DNA from: Chitinophagales bacterium
Lineage (GTDB): Bacteria; Bacteroidota; Bacteroidia; Chitinophagales; Saprospiraceae
DNA: 64,000 bases
Reading direction: 5' to 3'
NCBI GenBank assembly: GCA_017303475.1
Contig: JAFLBO010000002.1
Span: 62,001-126,000 of the forward strand
Shown here: positions 1 to 8,304 of the stretch, one piece after another
How positions within the stretch are numbered: position 1 is the first letter of the stretch
Layout of the letters: the number at the start of each line of letters is the position of its first letter
Notes under the pieces: generated by a model
Databases searched by the model: none
What the model was told of the DNA's origin: nothing
The model's input: the letters and a program-made list of their open reading frames with translations, nothing else
Position numbers and translations under genes: made by a program

Positions 1-229
1 TACAATCGCGGCAAACAAAATCCACCGGGTTGGACAGCAACGTTTGTGCCTCCAATATCCGAATCAGGCCCATAAACAGCCAAATTAAGGCAGATTTGTT
101 CGGTGTCATGAATCAGGTGGTAAGGTCGGTGTAATTTACTTCCTTTGAAAAAGTAATCGACCGATTTAACAGTAGCTTGTGTGCATACCGCAAGGTTCGG
201 TTGCTTGCTTACCTTGATTAAACCTATTT
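1..229. other. Left edge: possible gene tail, then coaE upstream region
   Basis: On the plus strand a frame is open from base 1 to a TAA at 73-75 (24 codons, beginning YNRGKQNPPGW), which could be the C-terminus of a gene lying outside the window. A minus-strand frame is also open across this stretch but has no ATG, GTG or TTG start inside it. With so little sequence neither can be identified. Bases 76-229 hold no recognisable gene and presumably carry the coaE leader. Confidence 0.25.
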
Positions 230-898
230 TTGTCGTCTGTTTTCAAACCATTCCAAGCATTGGCTACATCCGTATCTATAAGTTCTGCGGCCCGGGTGGG
301 TATCACCGGAGGCATAGGCAGCGGTAAGACCACCGTATGTCAGATTTTCCAGGAAGCCCTGGGGGTTCCTGTTTTTTATGCCGATTCTGAAGCTAAAAGG
401 CTCATTCTGGAGGATCCCGACCTCAGGAGAGGAATAATGGATCTTTTTGGCGCCGAAGCTTATACCGAAGAGGGTCAATACAACCGTGCTTATGTAGCAT
501 CCATTGTTTTTTCCCAACCTGAAAAGCTGGCAGCACTCAACGCTCTGGTACATCCTGCTGTGGAAAAAGCCAGTCTGGCCTGGCATCAGGAACAAAGCCA
601 AAAAGGCGCCGTTTACACGCTCAAGGAAGCTGCCCTGATGGTAGAGAGTGGCAGCCACCTGCACCTGGATTACCTTATAGTAGTAATTGCCCCGGAGCCT
701 CTGCGCATTCAAAGGGTGGTGCAGCGCGATGGATTGAGTGAAGAACAGGTACAGGCGCGCATACGCGGACAACTACCTGAGGCAGACAAGCTGGCACTCG
801 CCGATTTTGTGGTGTATAACGACGGGCAGCACCTGCTTTTGCCCCAGATTTGGCACATTCACCAACAAATTCTGGCCAGGCTCAAATCACAAAATTGA
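230..898 (+). CDS. coaE: Dephospho-CoA kinase
   Basis: CoaE phosphorylates the 3'-hydroxyl of dephospho-CoA, the last step of cytoplasmic coenzyme A synthesis. The P-loop GITGGIGSGKTT sits near residues 24-35. The DSEAKRL segment and the LIVVIAPEPLRIQRVVQRDG region with its following lid helix are typical of the family. At 222 residues it is slightly longer than the usual 195-205. The extra length is at the N-terminus because the longest frame begins at TTG 230; there is no ATG, and TTG 260 or GTG 296 (directly before GITGG) are alternatives, so the start is uncertain. It converges on cysE and overlaps its 3' end by 17 bases. Confidence 0.93.
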   Translation: MSSVFKPFQALATSVSISSAARVGITGGIGSGKTTVCQIFQEALGVPVFYADSEAKRLILEDPDLRRGIMDLFGAEAYTEEGQYNRAYVASIVFSQPEKLAALNALVHPAVEKASLAWHQEQSQKGAVYTLKEAALMVESGSHLHLDYLIVVIAPEPLRIQRVVQRDGLSEEQVQARIRGQLPEADKLALADFVVYNDGQHLLLPQIWHIHQQILARLKSQN

Positions 899-1712
899 CC
901 GGCTCATCGAATGGTCGGGTGCGCACTTTCACCTGACTTTGGTGCAATACCACGGAATATGGCGGCACACTTTCTGTAAGCCAGGAGTTTCCGCCTATAA
1001 CAGAATCGTGCCCAATGACCGTTTTACCACCCAAAATGGTACAATTGGCATACAGCACACAATTGTCTTCAATAGTTGGATGGCGTTTTACGTTAGCCAG
1101 CGACTTGTCTACCTGCAAAGCGCCGAGTGTAACGCCCTGATAAATCTTTACGTTGTTGCCTATGGTGGCGGTGGCGCCAATAACCACCCCTGTGCCGTGA
1201 TCGATGAAAAAAGAACGCCCTATGGTAGCGCCAGGGTGAATATCAATGCCCGTTTTGCCGTGTACGTGCTCTGCAAAAAAACGCGGCAGCATCGGCGCTC
1301 CCAATCGGAACAATAGATTTGAGATACGGTAATTGGCGATGGCGTAAAAACCCGGGTAAGTAGCAATCACTTCTTCAATGCAGGTTGCCGCCGGATCAAA
1401 GGCATAAAACGCCTGTGCATCCTCTAAAAGCATGTCGTAAATAACAGGCAATTCATCAAAAAAACCATTGGCAATGGTACCCACCGATTCTCCTCCATCC
1501 TTGGTGAGCGGGTACAGGAGCTTCATTAAGTCGTGTCGCAACAAAGCATATTGTACCCTTGCCGGTTTGGGGTCTTCGCTCAGCATGGGAAACAGGAAGT
1601 AGAACAAAGCATCGGCGAGCCGCTGCGCCTCTGCCTTTGGCGGGATCTGAACATTTTGCGTAATAGACTGATGTTCAAGCGTTTGAAAGAAATTTTCGAG
1701 ATGCAATTTCAT
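882..1712 (-). CDS. cysE: Serine O-acetyltransferase
   Basis: Transfers acetyl from acetyl-CoA to L-serine to make O-acetylserine, the carbon acceptor for sulfide in cysteine synthesis. The N-terminal half is helical. From about residue 155 the protein has left-handed beta-helix hexapeptide repeats (IHPGATIG, GVVIGATATIG, VKIYQGVTLGAL, ILGGKTVIG), and DHGTG carries the expected catalytic histidine. At 276 residues it is of normal length for the larger Bacteroidota type (EpsC/SAT). The upstream region on this strand contains a 19-bp perfect hairpin at 1774-1817. No cysteine synthase gene is adjacent. Confidence 0.92.
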   Translation of the reverse strand: MKLHLENFFQTLEHQSITQNVQIPPKAEAQRLADALFYFLFPMLSEDPKPARVQYALLRHDLMKLLYPLTKDGGESVGTIANGFFDELPVIYDMLLEDAQAFYAFDPAATCIEEVIATYPGFYAIANYRISNLLFRLGAPMLPRFFAEHVHGKTGIDIHPGATIGRSFFIDHGTGVVIGATATIGNNVKIYQGVTLGALQVDKSLANVKRHPTIEDNCVLYANCTILGGKTVIGHDSVIGGNSWLTESVPPYSVVLHQSQVKVRTRPFDEPVNFVI

Positions 1713-2061
1713 GTAAATGGGTATTTATGCTGATTGTATGACTCAATACCGTGCAGTACTTTGCTCTGGTATGCAACAAAGCCCCCTTTTCCTTGTCCGG
1801 AAAAGGGGGCTTTGTTGTGGTATAAGCTGGAATTTTACTTAAATGCCAACTATTGCCTGTCCCTTTTCCGGATAGGAAGAATAACAACAGCAACAACAAG
1901 TGGCAAAAAAGTTCATTCGCATCAGGTATTGAACCAATTATCAGGCCAAAGAAAAGGTTTTTATTAAAATCGGCAGACATATTTTCGAGTCTTTCGACCT
2001 TTGCCCCTCAACCAGGGCATAGCCAAATTGGTTTACCCATTATTTTACAAACATACACAGC
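1713..2061. other. Intergenic region between divergent cysE and kdsA
   Basis: A 349-base spacer that must hold the promoters of both divergent genes. Apart from the long hairpin at 1774-1817 I see no gene. Short open frames on both strands here overlap the hairpin and have no protein-like composition. A clean Bacteroidota -7 box (TAnnTTTG) is not obvious; GACCTTTG near 2000 is the closest match on the kdsA side. Confidence 0.6.
1774..1817. repeat. Perfect 19-bp inverted repeat (hairpin)
   Basis: Arms 1774-1792 and 1799-1817 are exact reverse complements over 19 bases, with a 6-base loop. The core is CAAAGCCCCCTTTTCC. It lies between the starts of two divergent genes, so it is not a simple 3' terminator for either. 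It could be an mRNA leader structure, a cruciform, or one of the many palindromic elements in this window. Confidence 0.85.
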
Positions 2062-2871
2062 ATGCTGCAACTGCCAAGATTGAAACATATAGACTCCGGC
2101 AATTTTTTTCTCATCGCGGGTCCTTGCGCCATTGAAGGCGAACAAATGGCCATGGATATTGCCGGTCAGGTTTCTGAAATCTGCGACCGACTGAAAATTC
2201 CGTATATATTTAAAGGTTCGTACCGCAAAGCCAACCGCAGTAAAAAGGATTCATTTACCGGAATTGGCGATGAAAAAGCCCTGGCTATTCTGAAAAAAAT
2301 CGGGGAGCATTACCAGGTGCCCACTACAACCGACATTCACACGGAGCCTGAGGCGGCCCTGGCTGCGGCTTCCGTGGATATTTTGCAAATACCCGCTTTC
2401 CTTTGCCGGCAAACCAGTTTGCTGGTGGCCGCAGCTCAAACCGGCAAGGTGGTTAATATCAAAAAAGGACAATTCGTGAGTCCGGAATCCATCCGGTTTG
2501 CCGCCGAAAAAGTGCAGGAAGAGGGCAACCCTAACGTCATTTTGACAGAACGGGGCACCACTTTTGGCTATCAGGATTTGATTGTAGATTTCAGAGGAAT
2601 TCCTACCATGCGCTCCTTTGGGGTACCTGTGGTGCTGGATTGCACCCATTCCCTGCAGCAACCCAATCAAAGCAGTGGCGTTACTGGGGGGCGGCCGGCC
2701 CTGATTGAAACCATTGCGCGCGCGGGCATTGCCACCGGCGCTGATGGTTTGTTCATTGAGACACACCCTCGTCCATCAGAAGCCAAATCAGATGGGGCCA
2801 ACATGCTTCCACTCAGTGAGTTGGAGCGCATTTTGGAAAAGCTGGTTCGAATCCGGCAGGCCATTCAATAA
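2062..2871 (+). CDS. kdsA: 3-deoxy-8-phosphooctulonate synthase
   Basis: Condenses phosphoenolpyruvate with arabinose 5-phosphate to give KDO 8-phosphate, for the inner core of lipopolysaccharide. The sequence has IAGPCAIEGE near the N-terminus, KGSYRKANRSKKDSFTG (substrate loop), the DIHTE strand, QIPAFLCRQT and a C-terminal FIETHPRP. The cysteine in AGPCAIE is the position that marks the metal-dependent class, as in Aquifex; the metal-free enterobacterial type has asparagine there. At 269 residues the length is normal. ATG 2062 starts immediately in the conserved region. The mscS-like gene follows after 39 bases. Confidence 0.95.
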   Translation: MLQLPRLKHIDSGNFFLIAGPCAIEGEQMAMDIAGQVSEICDRLKIPYIFKGSYRKANRSKKDSFTGIGDEKALAILKKIGEHYQVPTTTDIHTEPEAALAAASVDILQIPAFLCRQTSLLVAAAQTGKVVNIKKGQFVSPESIRFAAEKVQEEGNPNVILTERGTTFGYQDLIVDFRGIPTMRSFGVPVVLDCTHSLQQPNQSSGVTGGRPALIETIARAGIATGADGLFIETHPRPSEAKSDGANMLPLSELERILEKLVRIRQAIQ

Positions 2872-2910
2872 ACCCTCCCCTTCTACCGGGAAAAACAATC
2901 TTACTCCTTC

Positions 2911-3714
2911 ATGGACACACAGGTTATCCTTGACAAATCCATTGCCCTGGCATGGGAATACGGCCCAAAAACCTTTGCTGCATTAACCATTCTGTTTGGC
3001 GGGCTTTGGATTATACGCCGTTTGAGCAATGGTTTTGAGCATTTTCTGAAAGCGCGGAAAGTGGACGAAGGGTTGCGCCCTTTCTTCACATCCCTGGTGG
3101 ATACAGGCATGAAAATAGCCCTGATCCTGATGGTAGCCAGTATGGTGGGCATCGCTACCACTTCTTTCATTGCTATATTTTCAGCTATTGCATTTTCAGT
3201 TGGTTTGGCGCTGCAAGGCAGTTTAGGCAATTTTGCCAGCGGCGTATTGATACTCCTGTTTCGGCCATTTAAGGTGGGCGATTACTTAACAGTGGCCGAC
3301 AAAACCGGCAAAGTGGTGGAAATTCAGATTTTTAGCACGATCCTGAGGACCCCTTCCGGTAAAAAAATCATCATTCCAAACGGAAAAATGACAGAAGGCC
3401 CCATCGAAAATATTGCCGACAGCAGCGAGGTACAGGTAGAACTCACTATGCTGCTTCAGCCTGGTGTTCCAATCTTGAAAGTGCAACAAGCTGCCCAGGA
3501 AGCTGCTGCCAAATGTCCGCACGCTTTGCCGGATAAGCCGGTAGAAGTTAAAGTGGCTGGTCTTACCCGTGATGATATGAAAACCCAGGTGGCTGTTTGG
3601 ACCATGGGGCAGCATTACGAAGATACTGTGCCGCATTTTTATGAGGCATTGCGAACCGCCTTCCAGGACGCAGGCATTGAACTGGCCAAGGAACGACGTA
3701 AAGAGACGGTGTAA
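2911..3714 (+). CDS. Small-conductance mechanosensitive channel, MscS family
   Basis: An inner-membrane channel expected to open under membrane tension and release solutes during hypo-osmotic shock. Three hydrophobic helices lie at about residues 18-35, 60-82 and 85-112. The third carries the Gly/Ala-rich pore-lining pattern (GLALQGSLGNFASGVLILL) followed by RPFKVGDYL and the beta domain with IFSTILRTPSGKKIIIPNG. At 267 residues it is close to the short E. coli MscS form (286). It lies 39 bases downstream of kdsA on the same strand and may be cotranscribed. Confidence 0.93.
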   Translation: MDTQVILDKSIALAWEYGPKTFAALTILFGGLWIIRRLSNGFEHFLKARKVDEGLRPFFTSLVDTGMKIALILMVASMVGIATTSFIAIFSAIAFSVGLALQGSLGNFASGVLILLFRPFKVGDYLTVADKTGKVVEIQIFSTILRTPSGKKIIIPNGKMTEGPIENIADSSEVQVELTMLLQPGVPILKVQQAAQEAAAKCPHALPDKPVEVKVAGLTRDDMKTQVAVWTMGQHYEDTVPHFYEALRTAFQDAGIELAKERRKETV

Positions 3715-3838
3715 ACCGGTCGAAATGTTAACCTTTTTTTATAGCGCCGGCAGTATTCAGGCAATGCCTGTACTTTCGTGACGTTTGTATATACCCAAAA
3801 CATTCACCGCCCATTCAACTCATTTTTTTGTGCAAGCC

Positions 3839-5899
3839 ATGCAAAACAAATTAATCCTGCTGAGCATCCTGCTATTGGGAACTCTCACCTTAGCGGCTCA
3901 GGGCTCCGGCTCGTCCAAAAGCAAATCCAAAGACAGGTTCCGGGAGAAAGACGACCGACGGTATCCAGTAAAGATTGATAATCCTGCTAACCTAAATCAG
4001 CCAGGTACGGATTATGCACCTGTCATCTACGATAACGGGATACTGTTTGTTTCAGCCCGGGGCAAAAAAGGACCAAAAAGCGATCGAACCGGAGAAACAT
4101 TCGAGGCGCACTACCTGTCTACCTTCGACCGGGCTGGCAATTTGGTTGCAGCAACCAAATTTGAGTTCAACGCCAGCAAAAAATCTGATTTTCACGAAGG
4201 CCCCGTAGCGTTTACCCGCGATTTCAAAACGGCATTTGTAACCCGCAACAACAATGATGATGGTGTATTGCGGGGTGGCAAAAACGGCAAATCTTCCATG
4301 AAGATTTACCAGATGTCTTACGGGTTCCCGGATTGGACTCCTCCCATTGATCTGCCGTTTAACAGCGACGATTATTCCTGCATGCACCCCAGCCTGAGTG
4401 TGGATGAAAAATGGCTGTTTTTTGCCTCCGACATGCCCGGAGGAAGCGGAGGTTTTGATCTGTACGCTGTAGAGAGACTGGGTGAAAATCAATGGGGCGA
4501 GCCCATCAACCTGGGCCCGGGCATCAACACAGAAAAGCAGGACCTCTTTCCCTTTATGAGCCAGTACGGATCCTTGTTCTTTGCCTCTAATGGCAGATCC
4601 AATAGCCTTGGCGGTATGGATATTTACTTTGTTAATAATCCATTAAACAAGGAAGATGAAAAAGAAGTGGTCAACCTGGGGGAACCATTCAATACACCAG
4701 ATGATGAATACAGTTTCATAACAGATCCTGACGGGCACACTGGCTATTTTGCCAGCAACCGGAAACAGAACAATTATGGGAAAACTGATATCTACTATTT
4801 TTCTGCACCAAGAGGTTTGGAAGGCACCGGGAAACCCGAAACTAATCGGGCCAAAATTAGTGTCATTGACGATAAAACCGGACTTCCCCTGCAGGGAGCA
4901 GAAATCCGTATTTTCCAGCCTACTGACGATGGTTTCATTTCCGGCAATAACGACTTCTACGATTTCGACTACGAGCCAGACCCGGATCGCCCAGATGTTT
5001 TCACTTTCAAACTGGTGAGAAAAGACGCCAAAGACATGGGTAAGCCGGATTTATATGCCAATGCAGAAGGTTATGCCCAAACGGATTTCACCCGCTACCG
5101 TAACTATCTGGTAATGGTTAGTGCAAAGGGTTATACCTCCCGCGACCGCTTTATGGTGGTTGATTCCGATGATGAGCTGAACCTGAGTTTCAAAATGAAA
5201 GAAGCGCCTCCGTGTTTGCGGGCTGGTGGCGTAGTACTCACCACAGAGCACAATACTCGTATAGCCAACGCCAGCATCCGCTTTGAGCACCGGGCAACAG
5301 GGGCCATAGAAACCGCCCGTACCACCCGAAACGGGGAATTCGATGTGTGCTTGTCTAAAGATGGAGAATGGATTGCCAAGGTAGAGCTGAAAGGATTCCG
5401 GGCAGAAACCTACAGGGTTAATGCCTCCAGGGGCAATGCGGCTTACGATGAGATCCGTTTGAAACCGCTTACAGAAGGTTTGACCGTTGCTGAAACCATG
5501 CCGCTGGCCAATGGTTTGCTGGAAGGCTCTGTCTTCATTTTGGACAAAATTTTCTACGAAAAGGATAAAGCCACACTTAATCAAGGCGCCGTTCGTCACC
5601 TGGAAGCCTGGCTGCAACATATGAGCAATTATCCGGAAATGGAAATTGAAATTACCGCTCATACGGATGTTCGTGGCGACGAACAGATGAACATGGTACT
5701 AACCGAGGTGCGCGCTAAAAATGCTAAAACTTACCTCGTGGCAAAAGGCATCAATGAAGCCCGGATTAAAGCCGTAGGTAAAGGCGAAACACAACCGCGT
5801 AACCATTGTGTGGAAAGCGCTGAATGCTCCGACGAAGAACACCAGCAAAATAACCGCCTGGAAATCAAGATCAAACGCCTCGGTCCTCCGAAAACGTGA
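3839..5899 (+). CDS. OmpA-family protein with PD40 propeller, PorE-like architecture
   Basis: A secreted envelope protein of 686 residues starting at ATG 3839. The frame opens upstream at TTG 3785, but the signal peptide MQNKLILLSILLLGTLTLAA follows ATG 3839 directly. About residues 45-320 form PD40/WD40-like propeller blades (YSCMHPSLSVDEKWLFFASD, DLFPFMSQYGSLFFASNG, GYFASNR). Two carboxypeptidase-regulatory-like beta domains follow, then an OmpA C-terminal peptidoglycan-binding domain (ITAHTDVRGDEQMN, LTEVRAKNAKTYL). T9SS PorE has propeller, CRD and OmpA domains preceded by TPRs; the TPRs are absent here, so this is an OmpA/PD40 relative and not certainly PorE. A TACTTTCG box at 3771-3778 may be its promoter. 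Confidence 0.85.
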   Translation: MQNKLILLSILLLGTLTLAAQGSGSSKSKSKDRFREKDDRRYPVKIDNPANLNQPGTDYAPVIYDNGILFVSARGKKGPKSDRTGETFEAHYLSTFDRAGNLVAATKFEFNASKKSDFHEGPVAFTRDFKTAFVTRNNNDDGVLRGGKNGKSSMKIYQMSYGFPDWTPPIDLPFNSDDYSCMHPSLSVDEKWLFFASDMPGGSGGFDLYAVERLGENQWGEPINLGPGINTEKQDLFPFMSQYGSLFFASNGRSNSLGGMDIYFVNNPLNKEDEKEVVNLGEPFNTPDDEYSFITDPDGHTGYFASNRKQNNYGKTDIYYFSAPRGLEGTGKPETNRAKISVIDDKTGLPLQGAEIRIFQPTDDGFISGNNDFYDFDYEPDPDRPDVFTFKLVRKDAKDMGKPDLYANAEGYAQTDFTRYRNYLVMVSAKGYTSRDRFMVVDSDDELNLSFKMKEAPPCLRAGGVVLTTEHNTRIANASIRFEHRATGAIETARTTRNGEFDVCLSKDGEWIAKVELKGFRAETYRVNASRGNAAYDEIRLKPLTEGLTVAETMPLANGLLEGSVFILDKIFYEKDKATLNQGAVRHLEAWLQHMSNYPEMEIEITAHTDVRGDEQMNMVLTEVRAKNAKTYLVAKGINEARIKAVGKGETQPRNHCVESAECSDEEHQQNNRLEIKIKRLGPPKT

Positions 5900-5923
5900 T
5901 TGGGGGTGTTAGACTGCTGGACG

Positions 5924-5978
5924 TTGGACTTGGGCTCGATGTAGTTGAAATTATCAATTACCCCGAGCCCAGGTCCAA
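5924..5978. terminator. Imperfect inverted repeat after the OmpA/PD40 gene
   Basis: Arms 5924-5938 and 5964-5978 pair over 15 bases with one mismatch, read as a G-U pair in RNA. Outer TTAGAC/GTCTAA words extend it. It begins 25 bases past the stop at 5899, so a transcription stop or 3' mRNA stabiliser is likely. There is no clear U-run. Confidence 0.55.
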
Positions 5979-6076
5979 GGTCTAAAATCCTGCATTCAAA
6001 CGTCCGGCAATCCGTCTACGTTTTGTCAAATAATGCCTGGGAACTGAACGAAACAGGCATATTGGGGTTAATACCT

Positions 6077-6084
6077 TATCTTTG
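6077..6084 (+). promoter_or_regulatory. Candidate -7 box for the metallophosphatase gene
   Basis: TATCTTTG matches the Bacteroidota -7 consensus TAnnTTTG exactly and lies 33 bases before ATG 6118. No TTTG is found at the usual spacing upstream, so the call rests on the -7 box alone. Confidence 0.4.
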
Positions 6085-6117
6085 CCTGCTATTTGAACAA
6101 AAACGTTCCGTCCAATC

Positions 6118-7254
6118 ATGCTTTCGCGTCTATTCTCCCTCTTATTGTTGGGCATGCCCATGTTAGTGAGTGCCACCGGCCATGAGCCCAATGACGCCTC
6201 TAAAGCTGATACGGATGGACCACATGTATTTTACCGGGGCAGCAAGATTCTGGTAAAGTATATTTTGCGCAGGGACACCGGCGTGGTAGCCAAATCATTG
6301 GAATACGCCAACAAAAAAGAGATTTCCCTCACTTGCCAGGTACCAAAAACCGGCGATTCCTTTTCTTTTTTACTGAAAGATGAGCTGCAGCCCGAGGCCT
6401 GCATTTATCCGGCTGCGCCACGGATTTTAGCGCTTTCTGATATTGAGGGCGACTTCCTGGCATTTAAAACCATGTTGCAGGGCGCTGGAGTGGTGGATGC
6501 TTCACTCAACTGGAATTTTGGCAATGGCCACCTGGTATTACTGGGCGACTATTTTGACCGTGGTTTGCAGGTAACTGAATGTCTGTGGCTGATTTACAAA
6601 CTGGAGTCTGAAGCTGAAGCAGCTGGAGGCAAAGTCCACTTCATTTTGGGCAACCATGAAATCCTCAACTTGCAGGGAAACAGCGCCTATGTGCGGCGCA
6701 AATACCTGGAGAATGCACGTTTAATTGGCGAAGATTACAAGGTTTGGTTTGACCGCAATTCTGAATTGGGACGCTGGCTGCGCACTAAAAATGCCATTGA
6801 AAAAATAGGCGATTACGTTTTTTGCCATGGCGGCATCAGCCCCGAGCTCGCGCGTACACGCCTGAGCCTGACAGAAATCAACAAAATTTGTCGCCAGAAC
6901 CTGGGCAAAGCACAGGAAGATATCCTGAGCGAGCCCGCCAAAGCTGTTTTTGACCTGCAAACCGGAATTTTCTGGTATCGAGGCGCTGCCCGCAATCTGG
7001 CTTCCGATGCCGAAATCACCTACGCACTACAGTTTGCAGGCGCCAAACGTATGGTTGTTGGCCATACGCTACAACCTGATCTGACCGCCAACTACCACGG
7101 CAGAGTGATTTGTATTGACCTGTACCACGAAGAGAATCTGCGCCAGGGCTTTATGAAAACCCTGCTCATTGAAGACGGATTTTGTTATTCCCTCAACAAC
7201 CTCGGGGAAAAATCCTCCCTCTTCAGTGTTTCCTTCCCCCGCAAATCTGAGTAA
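6118..7254 (+). CDS. Metallophosphoesterase, Shewanella-like phosphatase type
   Basis: A calcineurin-like metallophosphatase of 378 residues with an N-terminal signal sequence (MLSRLFSLLLLGMPMLVSA), so it probably acts in the periplasm. The metal-binding motifs occur in order: SDIEGDF (variant of GDxHGD), LGDYFDRG, LGNHEILN, CHGGISPE and VVGHTLQ. The arrangement and the region between GDYFDRG and GNHE resemble the Shewanella-like (Shelph) protein-phosphatase branch. The substrate cannot be told from sequence. It starts about 220 bases after the OmpA/PD40 gene, with its own candidate promoter, and converges on the kinase gene at 7268. Confidence 0.85.
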   Translation: MLSRLFSLLLLGMPMLVSATGHEPNDASKADTDGPHVFYRGSKILVKYILRRDTGVVAKSLEYANKKEISLTCQVPKTGDSFSFLLKDELQPEACIYPAAPRILALSDIEGDFLAFKTMLQGAGVVDASLNWNFGNGHLVLLGDYFDRGLQVTECLWLIYKLESEAEAAGGKVHFILGNHEILNLQGNSAYVRRKYLENARLIGEDYKVWFDRNSELGRWLRTKNAIEKIGDYVFCHGGISPELARTRLSLTEINKICRQNLGKAQEDILSEPAKAVFDLQTGIFWYRGAARNLASDAEITYALQFAGAKRMVVGHTLQPDLTANYHGRVICIDLYHEENLRQGFMKTLLIEDGFCYSLNNLGEKSSLFSVSFPRKSE

Positions 7255-7267
7255 TGTTGGTTTTGGC

Positions 7268-8302
7268 TCACAGAATAGCCTGAACTGCATGTAGAACCAG
7301 CAACTGATTGCGGGCCCTAACCAGATTATGTTCCGGATAGGCAATTTTGTAATACACATCTCCTGCAATCCAGTCTGTCAGAAACCGAAGTGCCTGCTCT
7401 CCAATGATCCAGGCCCCGCCCGTCAGTAAATGCTCACGCTCGGTATCAGCAATGAAATCGCCGGTTTGTGACAGGAATCCCTCTTTCAATGCGTCCAGAA
7501 TCTCCCTGCTTAGACCCGGCTGTTCCCTTCCATCTTCAGATATAGTGGGCACGAAGGTGCGTACCATATCTCCAAAATCAGACAATATGGTTCCGGGCAT
7601 AACTGTGTCCAGGTCAATAACAGCCCTGGCCAGGTGCGTTTTTTCGTCGAACAACACATTGCCCGCCTTCGTATCATTATGCACCACCCGTAATGGCAGG
7701 GCTCCACTTTGTTTTAGTCCACTGATCAAATCAAAGAGTGGTTTGGCGGCAAACAAAGCCTCTATTTCCTCCTGAACGCCCTTTACCCGGCCCACCGGAT
7801 CTTTGCCCAAAACCTCCAGAAACACGGCCCATCTTTGGTCTGTGTTGTGAAAACCCGGGATGGTTTCAGCAAGGGTTTCTGCCGGAAAATGTCGCAGGGC
7901 GCGGGCAAAAGCCCCGTAAGCCTTTGCAGCCTCCCGGGCAATTTCAGGCGTGGCCAGCCCTTCCGGTGTGTAGGAATGGCCGATGTAAGGAAACGCACGC
8001 CAGAAATTACCCTGTGCATCTTTCATCAAAAAGGCGCCGCTTTTGGCAGGCAATGGCAGGGGTACTTCTAAAGGATAATCCTGCGCCAATAGGTACTGGC
8101 ATACCTTCAGGGTGTTTTCCATAACCATCTCCGGCTGTTTAAAAACCTGGTGGTTTAACCGCTGGATGATGATGGTTTGATCTCTGCCATCCAGACTAAA
8201 ATCCAGCCGGTATGTGTCGTTAATGTTGCCGTTACCTACTGCAGCAGGTACACCAATAGTGGCAACATCCGGGATAAACTGCCTTATGATTTGAGCATCC
8301 AT
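7268..8302 (-). CDS. APH-fold kinase, N-acetylhexosamine 1-kinase-like
   Basis: An aminoglycoside-phosphotransferase-fold small-molecule kinase of 344 residues. It shows the nucleotide region GNGNINDTYRL, the catalytic loop RVVHNDTKAGNVLFD and the metal-binding segment AVIDLDTVMPGTILSDFGD. The GxGxINDTY start and HNDTK loop are closest to N-acetylhexosamine 1-kinase (NahK) among families I know, so a sugar substrate is more likely than an antibiotic; this is inference. It starts 2 bases after the stop of the upstream Asp-box protein (8305-11472), so the two are almost certainly translated from one mRNA. Confidence 0.8.
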   Translation of the reverse strand: MDAQIIRQFIPDVATIGVPAAVGNGNINDTYRLDFSLDGRDQTIIIQRLNHQVFKQPEMVMENTLKVCQYLLAQDYPLEVPLPLPAKSGAFLMKDAQGNFWRAFPYIGHSYTPEGLATPEIAREAAKAYGAFARALRHFPAETLAETIPGFHNTDQRWAVFLEVLGKDPVGRVKGVQEEIEALFAAKPLFDLISGLKQSGALPLRVVHNDTKAGNVLFDEKTHLARAVIDLDTVMPGTILSDFGDMVRTFVPTISEDGREQPGLSREILDALKEGFLSQTGDFIADTEREHLLTGGAWIIGEQALRFLTDWIAGDVYYKIAYPEHNLVRARNQLLVLHAVQAIL

Positions 8303-8304
8303 AC

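Noticed and set aside
1..240. Minus-strand frame across the left edge
   Set aside because: Open and fairly protein-like but without any ATG, GTG or TTG before its upstream stop near 243, so it cannot be supported as a gene start here.
738..1316. 192-codon plus-strand open frame
   Set aside because: Overlaps the end of coaE and is antisense to cysE, both of which are clear genes.
1675..1980. Short open frames around the cysE-kdsA spacer
   Set aside because: They run through the long hairpin and have no start context or protein-like features.
7268..8302. Antibiotic-resistance aminoglycoside phosphotransferase
   Set aside because: Only the fold is shared; the N-terminal GNGNINDTY and HNDTK motifs and the genomic setting point to a metabolic kinase.
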